Shown here: piece by piece, positions 1 through 7,172 of the stretch | Layout of the letters: every line of letters begins with the position of its first letter | Numbering within the stretch: the stretch's first letter is position 1 | NCBI GenBank assembly: GCA_947629645.1 | Contig: CANREV010000020.1 | Span: 1-50,520, forward strand | Source of the DNA: an uncultured Acetatifactor sp. | GTDB lineage: Bacteria > Bacillota > Clostridia > Lachnospirales > Lachnospiraceae | Length of the DNA: 50,520 bases | Reading direction: 5' to 3' | The notes under the pieces: generated by a model | What the model was told of the DNA's origin: nothing | The model's database searches: none | Seen by the model: only the letters and a program-made list of their open reading frames with translations | Translations under genes and position numbers: made by a program

Positions 1-47
1 AAAAAAGTCCTGGAGGCCGCTGTCAGAGCGGGGTTCAGGACTTTTTT
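1..47. terminator. Bidirectional intrinsic terminator
   Basis: The arms at 1-12 and 36-47 are perfectly complementary (AAAAAAGTCCTG / CAGGACTTTTTT), and an inner CCGCT/AGCGG pair extends the stem. Each strand ends in a run of T after the GC part, so it can stop transcription both ways. On the minus strand it lies about 70 bases after the nifU stop and would end the nifS-nifU transcript. Confidence 0.85.
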
Positions 48-117
48 CTTTAAAACACTGTCAAACTCGGGATTATAACCTATCCCTGTCAACTTTTCCA
101 CTGAAAAATGAAAGGAA

Positions 118-555
118 TCAATACACTTCTTTCGGTTCTTCCTCATTGATATCCGCCTTAGGCTTTTTTAGGCCCTCTATAACAATCCCGTTCTTCTCCG
201 CATAGTCCCAGAGCGCGGCATGAATAGCCTCCTCCGCCAGAAGGGAACAGTGAACCTTTACGGGAGGCAGACCATCCAGGGCCTCCATCACCGCTTTGTT
301 GGTCACCTCAAGCGCTTCCTGAATCGTCTTCCCCTTTACTAATTCCGTAGCCATGGAACTGGTGGCAACCGCAGCGCCGCAGCCGAAAGTCTTAAACTTA
401 GCCTCCCGGATCACGCCGTTTTCATCGATATCCAGAAACATTCTCATGATATCTCCGCACTTTGCATTTCCCACAGTGCCAACACCGCTGGCATTCTCTA
501 TCTCACCCACATTTCTGGGATTCTGAAAATGATCCATCACTTTTTCACTATACAT
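118..555 (-). CDS. nifU: NifU/IscU-type iron-sulfur cluster scaffold protein
   Basis: This 145-residue protein is a U-type scaffold on which Fe-S clusters are built with sulfur from the neighbouring cysteine desulfurase. The three conserved cluster ligands are present: Cys33 in NAKCGD with Asp35 beside it, Cys59 in FGCGAA, and Cys103 in VHCS. It has the single scaffold domain only, with no ferredoxin-like or C-terminal Nfu domain, plus a short charged tail. The ATG at 555 follows a GGAAGGAGA ribosome site. It starts 20 bases after the nifS stop, so the two genes are almost certainly one operon, expressed from the promoter upstream of nifS and ended by the hairpin at 1-47. The family assignment is secure; whether it serves general cluster assembly or a narrower client set cannot be read from the sequence. 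Confidence 0.95.
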   Translation of the reverse strand: MYSEKVMDHFQNPRNVGEIENASGVGTVGNAKCGDIMRMFLDIDENGVIREAKFKTFGCGAAVATSSMATELVKGKTIQEALEVTNKAVMEALDGLPPVKVHCSLLAEEAIHAALWDYAEKNGIVIEGLKKPKADINEEEPKEVY

Positions 556-575
556 AACTGTCTCCTTCCACGCTA

Positions 576-1748
576 TTATTTTCCTTTTTTCACAAAATCC
601 TCATAGAGAGGCGACATATCACGCAGCCTTGCCACGATCTTTTTTAATTCTTCCACTACCGTATCCGCTTCCTCTATAGTGTTTTCCTCAGAGAGCGACA
701 ATCTCAGGGACCCATGCGCTTCCTCGTGTTTTAACCCGATAGCCAGAAGTACATGGGAGGGATCCAGCGATCCGGAAGTGCACGCCGAGCCGCTGGAGCC
801 ACAAATGCCCTTCATATCCAGCATGATCAGCATGGACTCTCCCTCAATGAATAAAAATGAGAAATTGACGTTTCCCGGCAAGCGCTTCGTTCTGTGCCCA
901 TTCAGGCGGCAGTATGGAATCTCCGCCTCGATACGTCCGATCAGATGATCTCTGACTTTCGTCTCTTTTTCCATCCGCTCGTTCATAGTCTTTGCAGCCC
1001 GCGCTGCCGCCGCGCCCAGGCCTACGATGCCCGGTACATTTTCCGTGCCGGCCCTGCGGTTTCTCTCCTGCGCCCCGCCGTGGATAAAGGAAGCGATCTT
1101 TACGCCTGTGCGGATATACAAAAATCCGGTTCCCTTGGGGCCGTTGAATTTGTGACCGCTGGCGCTTAACATATCAATGTGAAGCTCATCCACATTGATA
1201 GGGATCTGGCCAAACGCCTGCACAGCATCCGTGTGAAAAAGAATATCATGTTCTTTGGCGATGGCGCCGATTTCCGCTATCGGTTCTATCGTCCCGATCT
1301 CATTGTTGGCAAACATGATGCTGATCAGGATAGTGTCCGGTCTGATCGCCGCCTTTAGCTCCTCCAATTTTACCAGGCCGTCCTGATCCACATCAAGGTA
1401 TGTCACTTCAAACCCCTGCTTCTCCAGATATTTGCAGGTGTGCAGAATGGCGTGGTGCTCTATCCTAGATGTGATGATATGTTTTCCTTTTCCCCGATAC
1501 GCCTCCGCTGTCGCTTTTAACGCCCAGTTATCAGCCTCGGAACCGCCTGCGGTAAAATAGATCTCCTCAGGCTTTGCGCCTAAGATATCCGCGATTGTCC
1601 TGCGCGACTCGTTGATGGCCTTCTTGCTGGCAGACCCCAACGAATAGATCGTGCTGGCATTGCCGTAATTTTCCGTAAAGTAGGGCAGCATCGCTTCCAC
1701 TACCTCCGGCGCAGTCTTCGTTGTAGCCGCATTATCCATATATATCAT
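576..1748 (-). CDS. nifS: Cysteine desulfurase, NifS type
   Basis: This 390-residue fold-type I PLP enzyme removes sulfur from cysteine, giving alanine and an enzyme persulfide that feeds the NifU scaffold. The PLP lysine is Lys200 in SASGHKF, the cofactor-contacting HTDAVQ lies at 172-177, and the catalytic cysteine is Cys323 in GSACTSG. The region around Cys323 (CGSSGSACTSGSLDPS) is typical of NifS/IscS group I enzymes. Translation starts at the ATG at 1748 behind GGGAGGAC. The gene is first in a two-gene operon with nifU and has a good sigma-A promoter upstream. No IscR-like regulator or further isc genes are nearby, which is usual for Clostridia, where the nifS-nifU pair often stands alone. 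Confidence 0.95.
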   Translation of the reverse strand: MIYMDNAATTKTAPEVVEAMLPYFTENYGNASTIYSLGSASKKAINESRRTIADILGAKPEEIYFTAGGSEADNWALKATAEAYRGKGKHIITSRIEHHAILHTCKYLEKQGFEVTYLDVDQDGLVKLEELKAAIRPDTILISIMFANNEIGTIEPIAEIGAIAKEHDILFHTDAVQAFGQIPINVDELHIDMLSASGHKFNGPKGTGFLYIRTGVKIASFIHGGAQERNRRAGTENVPGIVGLGAAAARAAKTMNERMEKETKVRDHLIGRIEAEIPYCRLNGHRTKRLPGNVNFSFLFIEGESMLIMLDMKGICGSSGSACTSGSLDPSHVLLAIGLKHEEAHGSLRLSLSEENTIEEADTVVEELKKIVARLRDMSPLYEDFVKKGK

Positions 1749-1799
1749 TGTTTTGTCCTCCCTATTCCATATCTATTTACTAGGAATTACATTGTTTTA

Positions 1800-1828
1800 A
1801 TCATAGCACCGCTGCATTGTTCTGTCAA
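1800..1828 (-). promoter_or_regulatory. Sigma-A promoter of nifS-nifU
   Basis: On the minus strand a TTGACA -35 element (1823-1828) is separated by exactly 17 bases from TATGAT (1800-1805), 52 bases before the nifS start. It lies in the 126-base gap between the divergent nifS and spoVB genes. Confidence 0.8.
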
Positions 1829-1874
1829 CTGTGTAAAAAGAATATAATGATGAAAAAACATTGACAGGTGTATC

Positions 1875-3233
1875 ATGAAAAAAAGCTACCGTCATCCACT
1901 GATCATGGGGACGCTGATCCTGACGGCCACAGGCGTGGTAAGCCGCATCATAGGATTTTTTTACCGCATCTATCTCTCACGACTTTTCGGGGAGGAAGGC
2001 ATGGGAATCTATCAGCTGTTAAACCCCGTGCTCTCCCTTTCCTTTTCCCTGACAGCCGCGGGCTACCAGACAGCCATCTCAAAATTGGTGGCGGAGCGCG
2101 CCGCCACCGACCGCTCTCACTCTTTCCAGCCGCTTTATGCAGGACTGAGTATATCCCTCCCCCTGTCTTTCCTTTGCAACGGGATCCTGTACTTTTATTC
2201 AGACTTTATCGCCGGCAGACTGTTAGGGGAACCCAGAACGGCTATTATGATCCGGATTCTGTCCTTTTCCATTCCGCTCAGCGCCGTCCACTCCTGCATC
2301 AACGGCTATTTCTACGGGGTCAGGAAGGCGGGGCTTCCCTCCGCCGCCCAGCTGGTAGAGCAGATTGTCCGCGTGGCCAGCGTCTATCTGTTTTCCGCCT
2401 ATTGCTTTTCCATTGGAAGAGAGCCCGCCATCGGCGTGGCCGTTCTGGGACTGACCGTGGGAGAATTTTTCTCCATGCTGGTCACCATAGCGGCCATCTG
2501 GCTCTGCCTGCGCCGTGAAACCGCCGCGTTACATAATCCGCATGCCTTTACATGTCCTCCCGTATATGGCCCTCTCATGCAAATGGCCCTGCCGCTGACG
2601 GCAAACCGCATCGTACTGAACCTGCTGCAGAGCGTGGAATCTGTGTCCATTCCCGCAAAGCTGCGCCTGTATGGCTACGACAACGCAACTGCCTTAAGCA
2701 TTTACGGAGTTCTCACGGGCATGGCCATGCCTTTGATCTTTTTCCCCAATGCTCTGACCGGATCCATCTCAGTGCTGCTGCTTCCCATCATTTCGGAAAG
2801 TTATGCTCTGGGAGATCTGAAAACAGTCCGTACCTCCTCCCTGCGCACCATAAAGTATTGCATGCTGATGGGTATTACATGCATGACCGGATTCCTTCTC
2901 TTTGGAAAATGGGCGGGAGAATTTCTCTTTCACAGCGCTTTGGCAGGGCACTTTATCACCACGCTGGGACTCATATGCCCTTTCCTCTATCTGGATACCA
3001 CACTGTCCAGCATTCTGCAGGGACTGGGTATGGCAGGACGCATCTTTGTGATGAACGTGATCAGCCTGATGGTCCGCCTTGGTTTCGTATTTTCAGCGGT
3101 TCCATCTTACGGCATCACCGGTTATCTCTGGGGGATACTTGCCAGCCAGCTGGTACAGACACTTCTCTATCTGCTTTGCCTTCGCCAGTTCTTACAACGC
3201 TCTATGCCGGACAAAAAGGGAGAAGGACGATAA
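1875..3233 (+). CDS. spoVB: SpoVB-like lipid flippase of the MOP superfamily (stage V sporulation protein B)
   Basis: This is a 452-residue polytopic membrane protein with about twelve to fourteen hydrophobic helices. The N-terminal stretch ILTATGVVSRIIGFFYRIYL is typical of SpoVB/MurJ-type transporters. In Bacillus, SpoVB is needed for spore cortex formation and is thought to move lipid-linked peptidoglycan precursor across the forespore membrane; related YtgP/MurJ proteins do the same job in growing cells. The length fits SpoVB rather than the longer MurJ. The ATG at 1875 follows AGGTG and opens with two lysines and a short basic segment. The gene is divergent from nifS and convergent with nrdR. 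It could instead be a polysaccharide exporter of the same superfamily; the sporulation genes nearby favour SpoVB. Confidence 0.8.
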   Translation: MKKSYRHPLIMGTLILTATGVVSRIIGFFYRIYLSRLFGEEGMGIYQLLNPVLSLSFSLTAAGYQTAISKLVAERAATDRSHSFQPLYAGLSISLPLSFLCNGILYFYSDFIAGRLLGEPRTAIMIRILSFSIPLSAVHSCINGYFYGVRKAGLPSAAQLVEQIVRVASVYLFSAYCFSIGREPAIGVAVLGLTVGEFFSMLVTIAAIWLCLRRETAALHNPHAFTCPPVYGPLMQMALPLTANRIVLNLLQSVESVSIPAKLRLYGYDNATALSIYGVLTGMAMPLIFFPNALTGSISVLLLPIISESYALGDLKTVRTSSLRTIKYCMLMGITCMTGFLLFGKWAGEFLFHSALAGHFITTLGLICPFLYLDTTLSSILQGLGMAGRIFVMNVISLMVRLGFVFSAVPSYGITGYLWGILASQLVQTLLYLLCLRQFLQRSMPDKKGEGR

Positions 3234-3322
3234 CATCCCTCTCCCCTCGCTCTCTTTTAAATGCAATGCGCACGTCTGCTTTGCCCCCGTTCTCCATGAC
3301 AGCCCACCGTTAGACCGCTTAC

Positions 3323-3359
3323 ACGCACGCGTTTAAGGATATCACTTTTAACCGTGCGT
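3323..3359. terminator. Possible weak bidirectional terminator between spoVB and nrdR
   Basis: In the 133-base gap between two convergent genes, ACGCACG (3323-3329) pairs with CGTGCGT (3353-3359), and GTT/AAC extends the stem past one bulged C. The loop is long and the T-tract short on both strands, so termination here is only a guess from position and shape. Confidence 0.25.
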
Positions 3360-3366
3360 TTCGCAG

Positions 3367-3816
3367 TTATTCCAACATTTTTTTCAATTCGTCCATAAAT
3401 GTGTTGACGTCTTTAAATTCTCTGTAAACTGACGCGAAACGCACATATGCCACCGCGTCCAGCTCTTTCAGCTTGTTCATCAGGAGCTCGCCGATCACCT
3501 GACTGGAAATCTCTTTCTCCTCCCGACTGGTGATCTCATTTTCCACTTCATCCACCAGACCGGTGATCTGCTGGGCGCTGACAGGCCGCTTATGACAGGC
3601 CCTGAGCACGCCCGCCTCAATCTTGGAGCGGTCGTAAGTCTCCCTGTTGTTATCCTTTTTGATAATGATTAACGGAATCGTTTCGATCTTCTCATAGGTA
3701 GTAAAACGTTTGCCGCACTCATCGCACACGCGGCGGCGGCGGATCGCGTTATTATCCTCTGCCGGTCTGGAGTCGATTACTCTCGTATTTTCGTGGCTGC
3801 AGAAAGGACATTTCAT
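3367..3816 (-). CDS. nrdR: NrdR transcriptional repressor of ribonucleotide reductase genes
   Basis: This 149-residue protein has the two-part NrdR layout. The N-terminal zinc ribbon has Cys3, Cys6, Cys31 and Cys34 (MKCPFC and VCDECGKRF), with the basic stretch AIRRRRV in between. An ATP-cone domain follows at roughly residues 46-136, and there is a short C-terminal helix. NrdR senses ATP/dATP through the cone and represses ribonucleotide reductase operons. The ATG at 3816 follows GGAGG. The gene is downstream of ymxH on the same strand, 51 bases apart, a pairing commonly seen after sigG in Clostridia. No reductase gene is in the window, so its targets lie elsewhere. Confidence 0.95.
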   Translation of the reverse strand: MKCPFCSHENTRVIDSRPAEDNNAIRRRRVCDECGKRFTTYEKIETIPLIIIKKDNNRETYDRSKIEAGVLRACHKRPVSAQQITGLVDEVENEITSREEKEISSQVIGELLMNKLKELDAVAYVRFASVYREFKDVNTFMDELKKMLE

Positions 3817-3867
3817 TGTATTTTTCCTCCATCAGGCATACTTATATTTATTCTTAATTTAACATTT

Positions 3868-4101
3868 TTAACATCTGATGTCAACCAGAATAATATCCGG
3901 CCCGATCTGACAAATGTCTTTAAAAGGGATCACGATATCCGGCTCGCAATTTAAAAAACCAAGGATCTTATTTCCGCATGGGATCATGACTTTTTTAATG
4001 CATCCCGTGCACTGATCAAATTCCAGATCCGATATCTTTCCTAACTTTTTGCAGTCCTTTACATTGATGACATCCTTGCATTTTAATTCAGAATACAACA
4101 T
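3868..4101 (-). CDS. ymxH: YlmC/YmxH family PRC-barrel sporulation protein
   Basis: This 77-residue protein is a single PRC-barrel-like domain: a start MLYSELKCKDVINV, then GKISDLEFD, and a hydrophobic second half ending in IILVDIRC. These small proteins (YlmC/YmxH) are widespread in spore formers; their molecular role is not settled. A longer reading frame reaches 4149, but the ATG at 4101 has AGAGGA six bases upstream and matches the usual family N terminus, so it is preferred. It contains five cysteines, four of them closely spaced in the first half, which might bind metal; that is speculation. In relatives this gene usually follows sigG on the same strand, whereas here sigG is divergent from it. 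Confidence 0.85.
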   Translation of the reverse strand: MLYSELKCKDVINVKDCKKLGKISDLEFDQCTGCIKKVMIPCGNKILGFLNCEPDIVIPFKDICQIGPDIILVDIRC

Positions 4102-4246
4102 GATGATTCCTCTTTTTTTTGTTGTTCCCAATATATGCCTATTTTGCATCTCCTAGAATACAAATTCTTCCCTCTGTAAATACTGATATCAGTTTCAAAA
4201 AAACCACAGGACGGCTCCCAAAGGCAGCCGCCAGAATATACAGGCA

Positions 4247-4263
4247 GGACAGGAAAACTGTCC
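4247..4263 (+). other. Small perfect hairpin in the sigG leader
   Basis: GGACAG (4247-4252) and CTGTCC (4258-4263) form a six-base stem around a GAAAA loop, ending 28 bases before the sigG start. It could be a leader stem or a half-site of an operator. No sigma-F-type promoter that I trust was found in the 190 bases between ymxH and sigG. Confidence 0.3.
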
Positions 4264-4291
4264 GGAAAAGCAATCGCACAGGAGGCAAATC

Positions 4292-5071
4292 ATGGCACTG
4301 GGAAAAGTAGAAATCTGCGGTGTGAATACCGCCAAACTCCCCTTATTGAAAGCGGCAGAAAAAGAGGCGCTCTTCCGCCAGATCGAGGCGGGCGACAAAG
4401 AAGCGAGAGAAACCTATATAGAAGGGAATCTCCGTCTGGTCCTCAGCGTGATCAAACGTTTCTCGTCCAGCAATGAAAATGTGGACGATCTTTTCCAGAT
4501 CGGCTGCATCGGCCTGATCAAGGCCATCGACAACTTCGACTCCTCGCTGAATGTCAAATTCAGCACTTACGCCGTGCCAATGATCATCGGGGAGATCCGC
4601 CGCTTCCTCCGGGACAACAGCAGCATCCGGGTATCCCGCTCCTTAAAAGATACCGCTTACAAAGCCATCTACACGAAAGAAGCTCTGACGCGCCGCAATT
4701 TAAAGGAACCCTCCATCGAAGAGATCGCCGCGGAGGTCGGTATCTCCAAAGAAGATATTGTCTACGCGCTGGACGCCATCCAGAATCCCATGAGCCTCTA
4801 TGAGCCCATTTTCACAGACGGCGGCGACACGCTGTATGTGATGGACCAGATCAGCGATAAGAAAAATAAGGAAGAGACCTGGATCGAAAATCTTTCCCTC
4901 AGCGAAGCCATGAAAAAACTCAATCCCAGAGAGCACGAAATCATCTCCCTGCGCTTCTTTGAAGGCAAGACCCAGATGGAAGTGGCTGAGACTATCGGAA
5001 TTTCCCAGGCGCAGGTTTCCCGCCTGGAAAAGAATGCGCTGCGGACCATGCGGACGTATCTGACAGCTTAG
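4292..5071 (+). CDS. sigG: RNA polymerase sporulation sigma factor SigG
   Basis: This 259-residue sigma-70 family protein directs late transcription in the forespore. Region 2 is clear (NLRLVLSVIKRF, then DLFQIGCIGLIKAIDNFD and FSTYAVPMIIGEIRRFLRD). Region 3 carries PSIEEIAAEVGISKEDI. Region 4 has LNPREHEIISLRFFEGKTQ and the helix-turn-helix AETIGISQAQVSRLEKNAL. The N-terminal KVEICGVNTAKLPLL is characteristic of SigG and separates it from SigF. The ATG at 4292 follows AGGAGG. Normally this gene follows spoIIGA-sigE; here it is on the opposite strand, about 34 kb from sigE, and divergent from ymxH. A degenerate copy of its middle lies at 7003-7115. Confidence 0.93.
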   Translation: MALGKVEICGVNTAKLPLLKAAEKEALFRQIEAGDKEARETYIEGNLRLVLSVIKRFSSSNENVDDLFQIGCIGLIKAIDNFDSSLNVKFSTYAVPMIIGEIRRFLRDNSSIRVSRSLKDTAYKAIYTKEALTRRNLKEPSIEEIAAEVGISKEDIVYALDAIQNPMSLYEPIFTDGGDTLYVMDQISDKKNKEETWIENLSLSEAMKKLNPREHEIISLRFFEGKTQMEVAETIGISQAQVSRLEKNALRTMRTYLTA

Positions 5072-5102
5072 AAACATGATCTATTCTGACGCGACCTCAG
5101 AT

Positions 5103-5188
5103 TCATCTGCATGACCTGACTGCCGGTAGATACGGCAGATACATATACATCGTCCATTCGCCGCCAGATTGACCGACTACCGGCACAT
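5103..5188 (-). pseudogene. Fragment of the MATE transporter gene
   Basis: About 80 bases here closely match positions 8345-8430 inside the intact MATE gene, in the same orientation. Both hold the run CTGCATGACCTGACTGCC and then the bases encoding the transporter's DLLVVGQFGGEMADVY region. This copy has a few substitutions and has lost one T in CCATTTCGCC, which breaks the frame. It begins 32 bases after the sigG stop. The mirror-image fragment of sigG beside the intact MATE gene shows that a sigG-MATE segment was once duplicated. The rest of the gap up to 5291 holds nothing else I recognise. Confidence 0.8.
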
Positions 5189-5291
5189 CATACCGAAAGA
5201 TTTTATTTTGCAAAGTTCAAATTTCATTCTCTATAGAAATGCGTTGATTGGTGATGTTGGCAAACCGCACTATGATATCATTGGAGGTTTT

Positions 5292-6116
5292 TTACACTGG
5301 TTGTAAATTTGCCAACTCTTCTACTACCTCCAGCGGCAATTCTGTATCTTCTGCGATCTCCGCCAGCGTGAGTTTCCCTCTGGCAATTAATCTTTTAGCA
5401 TTTCCTTTTCTAACCTCAAAAGCCTTTTCTTCAGCTACACCCATAGCCCAATCTTCTACAGCCTTACACATAATCTTTCTGCCTCCTTCCGTCTCCTTGA
5501 AATGCCTTACCTGTTCTGCCAACAAAGGATAGAACATATCCACTGAACTTACACACCGAAAATCATGCATTAATCTGCCTACAGGATCATTATCATCCTT
5601 GTAACTCCCATTTACATATAAAATATGGGAGCCATCCCCAAACATTTTTCCTGTTTCCTGAATTGTCCTCTCTATATGGTAAAGGGGAAGTCCTGCGCCC
5701 ATCACATCATTTTCTGAAATAAATATCACATAAGAATCCCTAATCTCTTTAAAATCCTGCCCGGCTTTCAACATTCTGGAATCAACCATACTGCTATGAA
5801 ACCTGGCACGATGCACATCCGCCCCGGCATCAACCCGTTGAACTTCAACATCGTACTCCCGCTTATTTTCATCTATCGCATGAATATCAATTGTAATGCT
5901 TCTACCCGTTGGCATAGAGCTCTTGTACTCCCTCTGCGCAACTACCTCCAATACCTTTAAGTCGTCTCTTTTCAACAAAATATTTAAAATCAACTCTGTT
6001 GCCAGTATATTCTTATCAAATACCAAAGTCATCAAGTTGTCATCAAACAGGCGCATTTCTGAAATCATTCTTAATATTTCTTGATTCTGTGCGTTGTTAT
6101 CTGCTGTTTCTGCCAA
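5292..6116 (-). CDS. Rpn family PD-(D/E)XK nuclease / transposase-like protein
   Basis: This 274-residue protein looks like the Rpn/PDDEXK-nuclease transposase family found in many copies in Lachnospiraceae. Visible hallmarks are the start MRLFDDNLMTLVFDKN, then SITIDIHAIDENKREYDVEV, which carries the acidic D...EVQ nuclease core, then HSSMVDSRMLKAGQDF and a C-terminal short repeat ending LPLEVVEELANL. Rpn proteins cut DNA and promote recA-independent recombination; the biological role here is unknown. The frame is open to 6254, but the TTG at 6116 has AGGTGG eight bases upstream and a promoter sits across the earlier ATG at 6155, so the TTG is chosen. It sits in a scarred region with gene fragments on both sides. 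Confidence 0.75.
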   Translation of the reverse strand: MAETADNNAQNQEILRMISEMRLFDDNLMTLVFDKNILATELILNILLKRDDLKVLEVVAQREYKSSMPTGRSITIDIHAIDENKREYDVEVQRVDAGADVHRARFHSSMVDSRMLKAGQDFKEIRDSYVIFISENDVMGAGLPLYHIERTIQETGKMFGDGSHILYVNGSYKDDNDPVGRLMHDFRCVSSVDMFYPLLAEQVRHFKETEGGRKIMCKAVEDWAMGVAEEKAFEVRKGNAKRLIARGKLTLAEIAEDTELPLEVVEELANLQPV

Positions 6117-6153
6117 AAATGCCACCACCTTTCTGACACATTTATTTAAATAC

Positions 6154-6182
6154 ATTATAACCACTTTTTTGTATATGCGCAA
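6154..6182 (-). promoter_or_regulatory. Promoter of the Rpn-type gene
   Basis: TTGCGC (6177-6182) and a perfect TATAAT (6154-6159) are 17 bases apart on the minus strand. The -10 element overlaps the upstream ATG at 6155, so transcripts would begin after that codon and translation must start downstream, at the TTG at 6116. Confidence 0.6.
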
Positions 6183-6274
6183 CGTACATTCCTGCATAGT
6201 TATAAGAAGATCAGAAGCTGCATAGTCTGACACTAATAATATAACAAAATTCACCTTAGAGAAATCAGCACAAC

Positions 6275-6307
6275 ATAAAAAGCCAAGGCAAAACCTTGAC
6301 TTTTTAT
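6275..6307 (-). terminator. Intrinsic terminator upstream of the Rpn-type gene
   Basis: An A-rich/T-rich stem (ATAAAAAG ... CTTTTTAT) with a CAAGG/CCTTG core and one mismatch forms a compact hairpin flanked by A and T runs on either side. It would end minus-strand transcripts from the small ORFs at 6343-6994 before the Rpn promoter. It can also work on the other strand. Confidence 0.6.
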
Positions 6308-6342
6308 ATTATGAAATTCATGCCCATTTCCTTGTACGCACT

Positions 6343-6453
6343 TTAATATTTCTCATCCATTCTTCTCTTTACACTGGCTTCACATATCTCCCTGTTTTCC
6401 TCGCCTCCAAGCAACAACTCGATTGCTTTCAAAGTCGCCTGTTTCCTGGTCAT
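6343..6453 (-). pseudogene. Small ORF, possible remnant (36 residues)
   Basis: A 36-residue frame beginning MTRKQATLKAIELLLGG and ending VKRRMDEKY lies in front of the terminator at 6275. A GGGGAAGAG stretch precedes the ATG. It is highly charged and helical-looking, and the frame stays open for a few codons upstream. It may be a very small real gene or the tail of a decayed one; I do not recognise the family. Confidence 0.25.
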
Positions 6454-6601
6454 TCGTGTCTCTTCCCCGACTTTTCACCTTAGTACATTCATTCCGATGA
6501 TGTTCACCTGGGACAAGGCTGGTACTTCAGAATAAACCTGTCTAAACATGATATCCGACAAACATACAGAAAATTACCAGATGCGGACATATCATCCATT
6601 A

Positions 6602-6778
6602 TTATACAACCACTTCCTCACACTCCAAATATTTTAAGACCTTCTCCGCACCCGCTCTTGTTATTGCCACAATTTCAGCCGGGGTCATTCCTGCATAGCG
6701 TTCCGCATTATAACTGCGAATCTTTCTAATATCATCAATATCAAATCTTTCACTGATCTCCAATTTTTTACTCATCAT
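6602..6778 (-). CDS. Small conserved-looking hypothetical protein (58 residues), antitoxin-like
   Basis: The frame encodes 58 residues, with MSKKLEISERFDIDDIRKIR near the start and MTPAEIVAITRAGAEKVL in the second half. AGGAGG lies six bases before the first of two tandem ATG codons (6778 and 6775), the strongest ribosome site in this stretch, so translation is likely. The protein is mostly charged helix, with an N-terminal segment resembling the short acidic proteins that act as antitoxin or toxin partners in Lachnospiraceae. No partner toxin gene is intact next to it. Function unknown; calling it antitoxin-like is inference from size and composition only. Confidence 0.6.
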   Translation of the reverse strand: MMSKKLEISERFDIDDIRKIRSYNAERYAGMTPAEIVAITRAGAEKVLKYLECEEVVV

Positions 6779-6871
6779 CGTAATCCTCCTCTAATAATGC
6801 TGACAGTGGATAAACATTCCATGAAGCGCATTCGGTTATTTTTACTCATATATTTGCAGCGGCCTCTTCAG

Positions 6872-6994
6872 TCATTCCTCACTGAATAACTGCATCTGCT
6901 CAATTTTAGTCAATACGTTGAAGAAGTGTGTTTCCTTTATCTTTGTATATCCCATCCCCATTGCAAGACACGCTGACACATGATCTGGCGACAT
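6872..6994 (-). pseudogene. Small ORF of 40 residues, probably a remnant
   Basis: A short frame from MSPDHVSACLAMGMGYTKIK to a C terminus IEQMQLFSEE. It has no convincing ribosome binding site and abuts the sigG fragment at 7003. I do not recognise it. It is reported because, with the neighbouring scraps, it shows that 6.3-7.1 kb is a patchwork of small or broken genes. Confidence 0.2.
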
Positions 6995-7002
6995 CAGTCC
7001 CC

Positions 7003-7115
7003 ATGATTATCGGGGAAAACCGCCGGATGCCATCCAGAATCCCATAAACCTCCATGAGCCCATCTTCAGAGACGCGGTGACACGTTGTATGTGAAGGACC
7101 AGATCAGCGATAAAA
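7003..7115 (+). pseudogene. Degenerate internal fragment of sigG
   Basis: The plus strand here reads ATGATTATCGGGGAAAACC, matching sigG at about 4578. It then jumps about 175 bases to a close match of sigG 4772-4861 (GCCATCCAGAATCCCAT ... GACCAGATCAGCGATAA). Several single-base indels and substitutions and the internal deletion destroy the frame. The fragment ends 58 bases before the 3' end of the MATE gene. A minus-strand frame overlapping it (7007-7237) is a shadow. Confidence 0.85.
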
Positions 7116-7172
7116 TCAGTAACTTTAAAAGTAAAAAATATGCTTTGAGGGGGTATATCAGTCCCATTCTCT

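Noticed and set aside
679..1169. Plus-strand frames across nifS
   Set aside because: They are shadows on the opposite strand of a clear cysteine desulfurase gene, with no ribosome sites and arginine/proline-rich low-quality translations.
4140..4291. A sigma-F-type promoter for sigG
   Set aside because: GG-and-A-rich stretches near 4250 do not fit the expected -10 pattern at more than half the key positions, and no matching -35 was found.
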